In this document: piece after piece, positions 35,208-50,072 of the stretch
Layout of the letters: every line of letters begins with the position of its first letter
Position numbering within the stretch: the first letter of the stretch is position 1
Source of the DNA: Viridothelium virens
Lineage: Eukaryota > Ascomycota > Dothideomycetes > Trypetheliales > Trypetheliaceae
Assembly (NCBI GenBank): GCA_010094025.1
Contig: ML991776.1
Coordinates: forward strand, 558,001-622,000
Length of the DNA stretch: 64,000 nucleotides
Direction: 5' to 3'
Notes under the pieces: model-generated
Seen by the model: only the letters and a program-made list of their open reading frames with translations
What the model was told of the DNA's origin: nothing
The model's database searches: none
Program-made: the position numbers and the translations under genes

Positions 35208-36404
35208 TTACTTCCTCTCCCCAGTCCTCTTGAAATTCGCCTTCCATTCCTCATCGATCATTGCTTTGATTTCTCTCACTTCACGACGCGCCTCTCCATT
35301 TCCAAAGCTTCCATCGTGACCAATCTGTTCAACAAGTCGAGCCCCTGTATCAACCAGATTCTTTGAGATAAGATCCAAGTCCTCATTACTTCCGAGTGGA
35401 TTGCGAATCTGTTCCAAGAAAATGCTAAGCCATTCTCGAGCACGAGACCGACGCAAGAAATGACCGCCAACCATCATTGTCTGCTGCTCGTCCCCTGAAA
35501 GTCTGAAGACGGAGTGGATGAGTCCAGACTCGAAAATGACAGTTTCTTCAGGCCGGAGAACTACGTAGCGCCACTGACTGGACAGTCGGTACGACCCATC
35601 TCCATCTTCTCCTGCGCGATATGAATCAAGGTCTTCTTCCGAGGGGTTTGACAGCCATGCAAAGCACACGTCACCTTCGGCGACTGTGAGCCACGTGCAG
35701 TATCCATTGTTGTCATGATGTGCCTCTGATAAAGCACCCCCTTCGGCGAGCAAGACCCAGTTGGTGACTTGTTTCCAAGTACTGTCTTTCTTTGCTCGAG
35801 CATTGACTGAAGCCCGCTTCGCTGTGCCTCCCCCTAGAACTCGTTGCTGGATGCCATACAGGAAGTCGCACTCCTTACATTGAAGAACAGGCGGCAAAAG
35901 TAACGGAACCCCGGGAGGAGCTAAGTCGAGACAATTCCACGGCGAATCTGTTTCCTTGTTTCCCCTGAATCGCTCCTTGACCTCTGCGATGTTGACCGTA
36001 CAATAACTTGGTGCATCTTCCAAGTTGCGAGGTTCCTGGACATCAACAGTGCAAGTGTCAGGAATGTTATTCAGGATGTGCTCGATTGGACGTGGTCCAC
36101 CCCAATTCCATCTGCCCTGGTCTCTCAGCAATACTGGGACATTGAAGGCGTCCCCTCTGGCTAAGGCCTGGGAGTAGTCAGGCGCTGGGAGAACAAGAGC
36201 TTCAGCGTCCCCAACAGGCAAGCTTGAATTTGTGCGAGGTCGTGTCATGACACTGGCAATCTCGGCTCCTCTTTCGCGCTGCCGGAATCCCCACGAGTTG
36301 ATAGGGATTGCCTTGTTTGAATCAAGCTGTTTTCTGAGCGTCTGAAGCCAGTTGTCTTGGAATTCGTCTTCTCCGAAGGATCCTTCATCACTTTTACTGG
36401 GCAT
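35208..36404 (-). CDS. JmjC-domain protein (Fe(II)/2-oxoglutarate dioxygenase fold)
   Basis: Single exon, 398 residues, with no chromatin-reader domain. The JmjC core is visible from about residue 205: WKQVTNWVLLAEGGALSEAH, the metal triad H229-x-D231 (EAHHDNNG) with H297 (ESGLIHSVFRL), and TWLTVAEGDVCFAW. The SEAHHDNNG...ETVIFESGLIHSVFRL arrangement is that of a fungal-specific JmjC family often found as many paralogues. Upstream, LLPPVLQCKECDFLYGIQQR has two Cys and may be part of the fold. The reaction would be hydroxylation or demethylation of a protein substrate; the substrate is unknown. The ATG at 36404 lies only about 90 bases from an opposite-strand short ATG frame (36494). Confidence 0.8.
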   Translation of the reverse strand: MPSKSDEGSFGEDEFQDNWLQTLRKQLDSNKAIPINSWGFRQRERGAEIASVMTRPRTNSSLPVGDAEALVLPAPDYSQALARGDAFNVPVLLRDQGRWNWGGPRPIEHILNNIPDTCTVDVQEPRNLEDAPSYCTVNIAEVKERFRGNKETDSPWNCLDLAPPGVPLLLPPVLQCKECDFLYGIQQRVLGGGTAKRASVNARAKKDSTWKQVTNWVLLAEGGALSEAHHDNNGYCTWLTVAEGDVCFAWLSNPSEEDLDSYRAGEDGDGSYRLSSQWRYVVLRPEETVIFESGLIHSVFRLSGDEQQTMMVGGHFLRRSRAREWLSIFLEQIRNPLGSNEDLDLISKNLVDTGARLVEQIGHDGSFGNGEARREVREIKAMIDEEWKANFKRTGERK

Positions 36405-37664
36405 ATTGACTGGTAATCTGATCGTATGTCTACTCCAAAAGTGGGCTCGAAATTGTCTTTAGTTTTCCTTCTGAGTTACCCTTTCCGGGCGATATGCTGA
36501 TGGGACCACAAAATTTTGCTCGCCGTCTTAGACTTTCGACAGCTGTCAGATCTGTGCAGCCTCCACTGTCTCCTTTCAAATCCAATATCTCTCGTGTGCG
36601 TGCTCCGTTAGACGGCGGCTTTGATGTTGAGCATCGCAGGTCCAAATCCTTCCTCTTATACATTCCGAGCATCCTGGAAGGACAAAGGAAAAGGCTTGCT
36701 GTTTACCACAGCCGCGATACATTAGTAGAGTAATAATAGCAAATATGAGCTAGAAAACGGGTCTTGTTCAAAGAGATGTATTTGCGTCAGATACTGGTCC
36801 ATTCAACTCAAGTGGATCTGCTTGGAACGGTAGACTTGTGCTGTGTCGATAAGTCAAGCGGTTTGACCCTCGTTGTCACCTGAAAGAATCGTACGCTGTT
36901 GTAAGTTTTGTGCCAAAGGATCAGAATTCTCACCATACCGGCCAGGGCGTACGCAAACAGGAAGGAGAACAAAGCGGTCCTTGTTACTTCTCGAGACTTC
37001 GTTTGACAGCATACAGTCGGTCTTGGCCCAACACTATCGCACGATTTGTAGAGTTCTGGAGGCAAACCATGACTCATGAAATGGAAAACAGCCCTTTCGG
37101 GTGGGACTCAACTGGTCCATGAGGTCGTCCACGCACTGGCCTTCTATTTCGAAATCCATGCAAGATGATTGGACAATGCAGTAATCCATCTTGAAAATGA
37201 CTATCAGGAGTGATAGCCTGTACAACTGCTTTTAGTAGCTTATAAATCTGTCGTAAACAGTCAATGTCTGACCATCATTGCCGCCAGACACTGTTTGGAT
37301 AGAGACCGGCGCTGTTTTGTTAAATGGAAAGTGACGGCGGAGCGGACCTTCACTCCGTCAACTCCGCCTCCGCCCCAACTTTGGTGGAGAGCGTGTCATA
37401 TTGAAACGGATATCCAGCACTTGTTTAATCCGTTCCTGGGCCTTCTTCCCTCGCAATGAACTCGTATCAATCCTCAATTAGTCATCCCCAGGCCTTGATA
37501 ATCCGCATTTCTAAGGCTTGGAAATTCAGGAAATGAGATGATCTGGTTGATCCTCATAAACCAGACAGCAGAAGATGCCGCCTAAAGATTAAGGTAATCC
37601 GACTCTTCTATCTTAGCTTTCAGAAACCAATTACAATTGAAATAACCCACTAAAATCTACTGCC
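36405..37664. other. 1.26-kb intergenic with a doubtful short ORF
   Basis: A 79-codon ATG frame at 36494-36733 (+) starts with a presequence-like MLMGPQNFARRLRLSTAVRS but matches nothing I know. An 89-codon minus frame lies at 37077-36808. The remainder is featureless. Confidence 0.4.
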
Positions 37665-38857
37665 ATGAAAGCCATCAAGATCTTCGGCCCAGGCGATGCC
37701 CGTCTCGTCACCGACGCCCCAATCCCAACCCTGCTCCCGGACTACCTCTTCATCAAGGCCCATGCCGTCGCTGTCAACCCCACCGACTACAAGCACGTCG
37801 ATAGGTTCCCTACCGCAGGTGCTACCGTCGGTTGCGACTACGCCGGCATGGTCGTGGAGGTCGGCCCCGCCGTCACCAAGGCGTTCCGGCCTGGCGACCG
37901 CGTCTGCGGCGCCGTTCACGGCAGCCATTTCTTGAGTCCCGAGGGTGGCGCATTTGGTGAGTACTTGGTGGCGAAGGGGGATGTGCAGCTGAAGATTCCG
38001 GAGGGAATGGGGTTCGAAGAGGCGAGCACGTTGGGGGTGGCGGTTGTGACGGTGGGGCAAGGGTTGTATCAGGGGTTGGGGTTCCCGTTGCCGTCGACGG
38101 GCAGGAAGGAGGGCGGAGAGGAAGCAGAAGGACAAGCGGAAAAACGGGAGGTGTTGATTTATGGGGGAAGTAGTGCGATGGGGATGATGGCGATTCAGTA
38201 TGCAGGGCTGTGAGTACTTGTCTCTTCATGTTAGACCCTTTGACTGCCCTTACTCGTCCGACTGAATTGTCCTCGAGCGCTGCCGTTACGTGAGAACTCC
38301 ATGGGACTAAGTGTCATTCCAGATCCAACCTCATCGTCAATACGACCTCGTCGCCCAAGAACTTCGAGCTTCTCCAGTCGCTTGGTGCACATCACACCTT
38401 TGACTACCACTCCCCTTCCTGCGGAAGCGAAATCCGCGCTCAGACTTCCAATAAGCTACATCACGTCTTCGACACTATCTCTGGGCCCAGCTCAATACAG
38501 ATCTGCCGCGACGCATTCTCCTCCAATGGCAATAACTTCTATACGGGCTTCCCGATGGGCGCCGAGTTCAGTGATCCGAGCATTAAGACTAGTGTCAAGG
38601 TTGCGTACACAGCGCTAGGCGAGGAAGTCGCATTTGGGGAGAGAGGTCCAAGGTTCGAAGCAAGCAGGGAAGATTTTGAGTTTGCGAAGATATTTACGGA
38701 ATTGAGTGAGAGACTATTGGAGAAAGGGGCGATCAAGCCTTTGAGGATGAGAGTCGGACAGGGGGGATTGAAGGGGGTTCTTGAGGGAATGGGGGAGTTG
38801 AGACAAGGAAAAGTTAGTGCTGAGAAGCTGGTTTACCGGGTTGATGAAACAGCTTAA
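37665..38857 (+). CDS. Medium-chain dehydrogenase/reductase of the trans-enoyl-reductase (LovC-like) type
   Basis: Exons 37665-38209 and 38323-38857 give 359 residues. The N-terminal GroES-like domain (MKAIKIFGPGDARLVTDAPI, NPTDYKHVDRF, VGCDYAGMVVEVGP, FRPGDRVCGAVHG) lacks the catalytic-zinc ligands of alcohol dehydrogenases, as in fungal trans-acting enoyl reductases. The Rossmann motif is YGGSSAMGMMAIQYAGL, split by the intron, followed by NTTSSPKNFELLQSLGAHHT and FDTISGPSSIQ. LovC-type proteins reduce enoyl thioesters with NADPH and partner with polyketide synthases, but many single copies occur outside clusters. No synthase is present in this window, so its partner and substrate are unknown. 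A Lys/Glu-rich insert (about 145-160) precedes the Rossmann strand. Confidence 0.87.
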
Positions 38858-39443
38858 GTGGAAGAACCGTCTTCAGTACTGCGTAACCACAGGACAGCGG
38901 GGTTTTCCATGTTCCATGACAGATATCTCATTATGGTAAACTGTTGAACAAATGGTTTTGCAATTTCGTCTGCTTTTTTTAGAACCTCATCAGAGCAAAT
39001 TTCTCCTCGACCCTATGAGAGAACGTAGATTCTGTAACTAGAAGAAGTACAGAAGAGAGCCCCCAATCGGAAGCTCATGATACACTGTCTATGCGAACCA
39101 GGGCGTTGCGCGAGAGTGTAGAGCAGGTTTTGCCGAGGTGCGTGTTCCGTATTCGTTGGCTCGGCCGTGTGTACTTACTCGATTCGTCTGCTTGCAGACT
39201 GCAGAGGCCGCTGATCGAGGTCACAATCAACACGCTCCTGGGCTCTCAGGAGAGCCTTGTTCCTCGCACGATATGTAGGGTTCGTGGCGGATGGTGGAGA
39301 CCTGCAGAGCTCTTCACCGCATGTCACGCGGCATTCCAGGTTTTCTTTGCGTTTCAGCCTTTCAGTTGAGCCTTACTCTTCGTTCAGCGGTTTCCATCTC
39401 ATACATTCTCTCATGTTGCCGCTACAATAGCCAGTACGGAGTA
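38858..39443. other. Intergenic, dehydrogenase 3' side to F-box promoter
   Basis: No gene. The F-box frame extends upstream to an ATG at 39291, but that part is not domain-like. Likely untranslated and promoter sequence. Confidence 0.5.
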
Positions 39444-40703
39444 ATGGCTTCATTTCCACTCTTGCGATTTCCCGTAGAACTGCAATTACACGTTTTAGCT
39501 TGCTTACCCGATTATCATACTCTTGTGAAAGCTGTCCTGGCGCATCCTCACTTAAAACAATTGTTTCTTTATGCGCCCGAAAAGATCATTCAAGGAATAC
39601 TATCATCGTCGTTTCACCCACAAATCCGTCGCCTTATTCAAGCCATCTTCCTAGCATGGTATCATAAGGTTATAAATCCTTGGACTATTCCAATGCACGC
39701 AGCTCTTCATGATCCAGAGATTCTCCTCGACTCGTACAGTGATAGAGTCTCTAAAATACAATTTCTTTCAAAAGGTATCGATGCTTTCCGGGTCCTGCGA
39801 GTGCTGGCGGACTACACGAAAGAAACTAACGAGCTGGCCCAAGCCTGGGCAAAACTTGCACTCTATCATGCCAGTAGTCTGCATTTGAAGCAACGACAAA
39901 CGCTGCTTCCAAAACCGGCAGATCCAATTTCTTCAACCGAAGAAGTTCGCATACACCGCGCTCTCTGGCGCTTGCAACTCTACGCTGAAATCTTTCCCTT
40001 TCGTTCGCACTCTTTCTTAGTAGGAAGCTTCTGTGGGTATCTGCCCGAGCGTCTTCGTGAGCGGCAACGAGGAATCTGGAAGTTCTTCTCAGGACTGCCG
40101 TCGTGGGAGCTCGCCGAGATAAGAAGTGCCGAAATCTTCCTGAGTAATCGATATCTCCATCTCAAAACAGTAGCTAAGGATTACGATCCCCCCCGATCGC
40201 CAGCACCTTCAAGAATACTGGAATCCTGGATAGACACTTGGAATACCAACGGTCTAATCGCGAGGCTTGGGTATGATTTCAGGCCATGTGCAGATTGTGA
40301 TCTACGACATCAGGAATTGTACCCACCTGCAATGGTTGGAGGCACACTGGAAGGAGAAGGGGCCGATGGACCAAACGGAGCTTGGATGCGCGTTCAGTTA
40401 TCAACGCAGCGGAAGAATGACGTGATGTATAGATTCTGGGAGGCTCTCGGCTTATTTCTGTGGGACGATGATCGACTACGAAGATACGGGCTCATGGAAT
40501 GGCATCAATTTACTCCAACTGATGGATTGGAGAGGATCAAAGTGACACTCGAGCTGGAAGGGGTGGAATTCGAGCGTCTATGCAGTCAGTATCTTTCGTT
40601 TGAGAGAATGAGAAAGAGCCGCGGTAGAGGCGCTCCAAGACGACCTCACTTCCCATCAGAAGTCGAGGATGTAATGGGAACACCTTTTCGATGTCTTGGA
40701 TGA
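39444..40703 (+). CDS. F-box-like protein, fungal-specific
   Basis: Single exon, 419 residues. The start at 39444 (MASFPLLRFPVELQLHVLAC) directly opens an F-box motif, FPVELQLHVLACLPDYHTLV with the following LVKAVLAHPHLKQL; F-boxes normally recruit Skp1 in SCF ubiquitin ligases. The rest is helical and without recognisable repeats: IRRLIQAIFLAWYHK, RIHRALWRLQLYAEIFPF, LPERLRERQRGIWKFF, and FWEALGLFLWDDDRL near the end. This arrangement is common in large fungal F-box families of unknown substrate. An in-frame ATG at 39291 would add 51 residues with no homology and was not used. Confidence 0.72.
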   Translation: MASFPLLRFPVELQLHVLACLPDYHTLVKAVLAHPHLKQLFLYAPEKIIQGILSSSFHPQIRRLIQAIFLAWYHKVINPWTIPMHAALHDPEILLDSYSDRVSKIQFLSKGIDAFRVLRVLADYTKETNELAQAWAKLALYHASSLHLKQRQTLLPKPADPISSTEEVRIHRALWRLQLYAEIFPFRSHSFLVGSFCGYLPERLRERQRGIWKFFSGLPSWELAEIRSAEIFLSNRYLHLKTVAKDYDPPRSPAPSRILESWIDTWNTNGLIARLGYDFRPCADCDLRHQELYPPAMVGGTLEGEGADGPNGAWMRVQLSTQRKNDVMYRFWEALGLFLWDDDRLRRYGLMEWHQFTPTDGLERIKVTLELEGVEFERLCSQYLSFERMRKSRGRGAPRRPHFPSEVEDVMGTPFRCLG

Positions 40704-41583
40704 GGGTCAAGCTAGTAATAGGAGGAGAACTGTGGAATGCCACAGTTGGAAACAGAAGGATGATTCTTCCCCAACCTAACTGTGGTGGTCGTGCAACCTT
40801 GCGGACGGGTCCAGGCAATATTAATACGGGCTGTCATTTCTCTGGCCTGGCACGCCCAAACTGCCTTTTATTGGCCGAAACTTGGGTATGAGAGCGGCTC
40901 GACCGGTCGGAGAGACGTGCCCGACTCTGACACCTCTACAACCACGTCTTGACTCTCCACCCATTTTGGCTTTTGCCTCTACAAATATCCTAGGCTCGCT
41001 TGCAGTGGTAATTATTCATATACTGGACTCTTATTCAATGAATACAATATGGAACTTGAATGAGATAAGACCTTCGTGGACGTGTCAGATTCGGATATGT
41101 ATCTCCGACCCGTGGAGAGCGGCACAGGTCGCAGATGGCTGTCACTCTGTCCAACGGCAACATCAATAGTTTCACCCCACTGTACAGAGTGCTACACTGC
41201 TTTTAGCATGGTGACCATTCATCCAATAGGGACCTTACATTGACGAAGGGCGACAATGGTGGGAGCAGATTTCTGGCTTAACGATACTCTAAGCTCTAAT
41301 TGTGGCAACTGTTATCATCCTCAAAGAAGAGGATGCATACCTGCTTTTTGCAGCTGAGAGTCTCCACAACAAGGTCTGATTCGTCGCGCAGCTTCAGCAA
41401 TTACATTTTGAGATCTGCGCGGATCCTTCTTACAGCATCGCCTTTCTCCGACCAGGATTCGGAGTAATTACCCTTGGTTGCCCGAAATTGAGTATGTGCT
41501 GTGCCACCCAGCTGACCTCTTTTCGCTCCCTCTCCCCACCAATTTCATTTTCTTCTTGAATTCGTGAATTGATATTCCAGCTC
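40704..41583. other. 0.9-kb intergenic before the lectin-like gene
   Basis: Nothing recognised; a 95-codon frame at 40882-41169 is not convincing. This is the likely promoter of the lectin-like gene. Confidence 0.45.
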
Positions 41584-43382
41584 ATGTCTTCGAGGGCAAG
41601 CTATTCACCCGTCGTCGATGACGGCCTAGTGGTTGTTTCTGACACAGCACTAGCATCAAAGCCCGTGGAGTACACTTCGAACAATCCGCCCCAAGTTCAA
41701 GAACGAGATGATCTCCCTGAGGCGCTACCGATACAGTATAACCAGGAAGAAGTGAGTCAACAAAATGGCGGAACATTCTCTTCGGCGGACAAGAACGATC
41801 CTACTCGACCATATAACCAAGGAGACTGGGCAAACCAGCGGTCCGGAAAATGGCAGAAAAGGGTGTGTGGGTTGCCGTTCTGGGGATTCATTGCACTTCT
41901 CCTCGCTATCACTATCATTGTTATCTTAGCAGCCGTCCTCGGAGGGGTATTAGGAACCAGGTCTTCCAATAACTCAAGCCCAGCGCCCGGAAGCAGTGGC
42001 GGCTCGTCGAACTCTTCTTGGAATCCTTCCTCGGGCCAGCCCAATTCCGCTCAGACAGGCACCGGCATCGGGGTTACACTTCTGGATGGGGAAGAAAATA
42101 ATCCAATTACCTATGTACAAGACGGGACAAATAATATCATTGAGAACATCTGGACTCCGAGCAATGATAGCACAAATTCCTTCGTCAATTCAACGAGATC
42201 GACCGTCGCTACAGATGCTAAGAAAGGATCTCCTATCGTAGCAATGTCCTACCTAAGGCGTTCAACAAATCTTCTCACTGTGAGTCGCTACTACTCCCTT
42301 TTTTTTCGAGGAGGTTTCTTGGCCTTGATTCTGAAATCACATGATTTGGGCCTCTGATGCAAAATCGGCTTTAACTCTCCAGGCGACCAGATGACTGATT
42401 CCTTTTTACGCAGCGTCACGTAGTGTATATCGATAACAACAACCAACTGAAAGACGCTATCTCCGATAACAAATCCAACAACAAATGGTCGAACGGCGGT
42501 TTAGGGGCTACCAAGTCGCAGGCTCTAGGAGTTTCTAGCGTGGCTTTGACAGCATGCTGGGCTGAATTTTACAACGACGGGGAGGGAATTCGTCTTTACT
42601 ATGGTAGTGTCAACAATACACTCCAGGAGATGGGAGCAAGCACAGCCAACTCCACATGGAATTGGCAGAATTGGTATGAATGGTCCAACGTCACTGCTTC
42701 GTCTGGGGTAGCCTGCGTTACACATAATCCGATTATCAACCTTTACTACGTGAACTCCACTTCGGGCAGAGTTCAGCAGTCATGGTTCGACTATTCGTCC
42801 ACGGGCTCGAATTTTACTTGGAATACTGGTTAGTACCCTCTTTTGGTGGAGACGTCGACTTGATTGTCCTTCCTTTTCGATAGAATGTTCAATTTTCCTT
42901 TTCACAGCCATCGGTGTAGTGGCTCCGACTCAGGCCCTTTCTTCCAGCAACTCTCAACTGGTGTCGGAGTATCTAGCAAGTCTTCAAATCATCCCTACTG
43001 ATCTTGTGGATACCGATAACAAAAGCATCACACTAACGCTTCATCTACTGCAGGTCCTGCGTACAACCAACTTGATACGGATCTAGCCTCTGGAACCGCA
43101 ATCGCTGCTTCAAATGATGGCCAGAACACCGAACTTATCAGCTTTCAGCTTCAAGATGGCTCCATCCAGGAGGTCACGGCGTCCTTCAACTACAACACTA
43201 CGCAATACGAGTCCTATATGAATATCGCCTCAAATAGCATGCAATCGTCTAAACTAGGCAGCTTATTCGTTAACAATGGGACAGTGTTCATGTATCAAGA
43301 TTCTAATGCAAATATTATTACGAGTGGATGGAGTGAGGGCATGCAGGCAACCTTTAACGCCACTTTGCCATTGTCAGCCTGA
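41584..43382 (+). CDS. Type II membrane protein with a fucose-lectin-like beta-propeller
   Basis: Four exons (41584-42279, 42414-42828, 42908-42979, 43054-43382) give 503 residues. The third junction uses a weak donor (AAGTCTTC), but only that choice keeps the frame. An N-terminal cytosolic region of about 95 residues is followed by WGFIALLLAITIIVILAAVL as a signal anchor, then a Ser/Asn/Gly linker and an extracellular domain. The propeller repeats show HVVYIDNNNQLKDAIS, SVALTACW, GEGIRLYYGSVNNTLQEMG and LFVNNGTVFMYQDSNANI. The IRLYY...LQE pattern is typical of Aleuria/Aspergillus fucose-specific lectin blades. Many Asn-x-Ser/Thr sites fit secretion. Glycan binding is inferred. Confidence 0.75.
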
Positions 43383-43759
43383 TGAGGTCGATCATACGAT
43401 GGCACTCTCGACGACTACATAACATCATTAATGAAGGCTTTTGTCATATTTCGCAACTGGCATGTATATATACCCCAATGGGCAAGAGCGGGCATCATCA
43501 TTTCAAATCATCGAGGCGTTAGATGCATTTTCAATTTCATGCCATTCGCGTGTTCCTCGCATTCCAGGATGCTTCTACCTATAGCTTATCACGCTGCAGA
43601 CGGACGTCCTGCATGGGAGCGAGCAAACATAGTTTTGGGCTCGGCTGGAGTGAGTACCTATGCATTCCAAAAGCTACCCTCCAATACTAATGTACCACGA
43701 GTGCCGCCCCTTTCCCTCTACCATTTCACTTAATCCCATCCTATTTTTACCCGGCCCGC
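43383..43759. other. Convergent intergenic region
   Basis: 3' flanks of the lectin-like and sulfatase genes; nothing recognised. Confidence 0.5.
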
Positions 43760-48289
<4,530 letters not shown>

Positions 48290-49367
48290 ATGAGGCTCGC
48301 TCATGTGTCTGTGGGGTTCCTTCTTGTCACTATCGGAGCCGCCGTCTCGACCGGGTCGTGGTCAGAGACCGATCTTTCTAGACGCTCACCGAGTTCCGGA
48401 GACGAAGTGAAGAGAAACGAGCCAACAAAACAAGACTTAGGGAAGAATCTTTTCTTGTTCTGTATGACGGATGAAGATACTCAACAGTTCCAAAACGGTA
48501 CACACGACGAAGCTTGTGCTTACGACCTTTCCGAGAATGCCGATCTAGATCAGGAGAATTGCGAGACTGAGCTTGAAAAAAGTGGCGACCTTTCAACACC
48601 AGCCCACGAAAAGAGAGCTGCTGGAGCCGCTGCGGGTGTTGGTACCCTCTGCAAGCTCTTCACCGCTGGTGGAAAGGCTTCACGTGGAGCAAGAGCTCCC
48701 TCTGGCATCAAACCCGGGAGAACGTCAACCAAACCACCCAGCTCGCGACGTCCTTCGTCAGGAGGAAGACCGAATCGAAGACCCGAGTCTAGGCCGAATC
48801 CCAGACCAAATCCGAGACCAGATTCCAGACCCAATCGCAATCCCAGGCCTAGGCCCGGACGCGAGCCATCAAGGGTGCCATCCGGCTACAGCCCTCGACC
48901 TGTCAGGCGAGATACTGGGCGTGGCGTCACGACGTACGAACCAAGAGGTGGGCGTGGGCCTAGGATGAATGTCTGGGAGCCCGGAGTCGGCAACAATGCG
49001 CAAACAATTGGTCGGGCACGAGGTCGGGGCGACCCCTCTTGGACGACGAACCAATATCCCGTGAGAAGGAGCGGCGATGGATGGCGAAAGGCGGGAAGAG
49101 CTGCAGGGACAACCTTGCGGTATGCTCCGGATGCGATTGACACGTATAATATGGTCTCACCATACCTAAGGTACGTCTTGAACATCTGTCCTCCTCCCCC
49201 TCCCTCTCTTCCTCCCTCCTCTGACGTACCCATTGCTTTGCTATGCGACAGACAGAACACTAATTCTTCAATATAGCCGTGGACAAGCGCAAGAGATACA
49301 GGACTACGAATACGAAGAAGCTCAAGCAAGAGGTTACCAGCCTTACAATTATGGATACCGCAATTAG
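48290..49367 (+). CDS. Secreted Arg/Pro/Asn-repeat protein with Kex2-like processing sites
   Basis: Exons 48290-49170 and 49277-49367 give 323 residues. A signal peptide (MRLAHVSVGFLLVTIGAAVS) precedes an acidic propeptide-like region with dibasic sites (LSRR at about 29-32 and HEKR near 107-110). After the latter comes a hydrophobic AAGAAAGVGTLCKLF segment and a basic, low-complexity domain of Arg-Pro-Asn/Asp/Ser repeats (about 150-200), then an Arg/Gly-rich part with WRKAGRAAGTTLRYAPDAID. The second exon ends in a Tyr-rich tail (QPYNYGYRN). Four Cys are in the propeptide-like part and few elsewhere. No family recognised. Composition and Kex2-like motifs are reminiscent of secreted effector or cell-wall proteins; this is inference. 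The splice phase (AG|C, Ser) closes cleanly. Confidence 0.75.
48766..48860 (+). repeat. Degenerate tandem repeat encoding RPNPRPN/RPDSRPN
   Basis: About five imperfect copies of an 18-base unit of the type CCNAGACCNAATCCNAGACC encode RPNPRPNPRPDSRPNRNP within the secreted protein. Copies differ mainly at silent or Asn/Asp/Ser positions. Such tracts can change in copy number. Confidence 0.6.
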
Positions 49368-50072
49368 AGCAGGAAAGAAGACGGAATACAGTACGATAAA
49401 GAAAAGAGATCGACCGACCGATGTTCTCGTTCTAGATGGGTAGGACGCTCACGGCGAAGAAATTACATTAATATTAGTTCTTAAAAACTCAATCTCCTTG
49501 TGTCTGCTTATCAGTCAGCACATCATGTCTTTTCTGGGATTGACGTGGTGGACGACGCTCAGAGCCAACAGACGAGCCGGAGCCTGGTTTAACTTTTTAC
49601 TGCCCTCGTCGGTTCCAAGGATATTGCCGCGATAAGAAAAACTCAATGGGGAATCGAGGACGAGTGGACATTGAGATATCTGAGCATGTAGATAGAGGTC
49701 AAAAGAAATCCAGTGTCGGACCATACAAAATTCACTTTGGCTCTGAAATTCACGAAAATCTTAATACCAGCCTGTGTTAGAACAACATCAGGATTTTCAA
49801 GCAAGCATGTTTGTTGATATACTAGAATCATGGCGATCTACGGCAAAGTAATTCGGCTACTTCGCCGGGTTGTAATAGCCCGCCTGGTTCTCGCTCGAGG
49901 AAAGGTCGTCTGCTGGCGTAATATGATACTTCCTCGCTCCGTGTGCGCCTGTTCATTTTCCCAATGGATGTTCTGGCCCTCAGCGGCCTGGATCGCCTGG
50001 ACGGACTTGCTCCGAACGCCACCGTTGATTTCGCCCGTGCCCTTAAGCTGCAGCTTCCAGCTACCAGGTCAA
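49368..50072. other. Convergent intergenic region
   Basis: 3' flanks of the secreted-repeat gene and the MFS gene. Short frames at 49515-49831 on the minus strand have no recognisable content. Confidence 0.45.

Noticed and set aside
37665-38857. Idea of a polyketide cluster around the enoyl-reductase-like gene
   Set aside because: No synthase, transferase or pathway regulator nearby; neighbours are a JmjC and an F-box gene.
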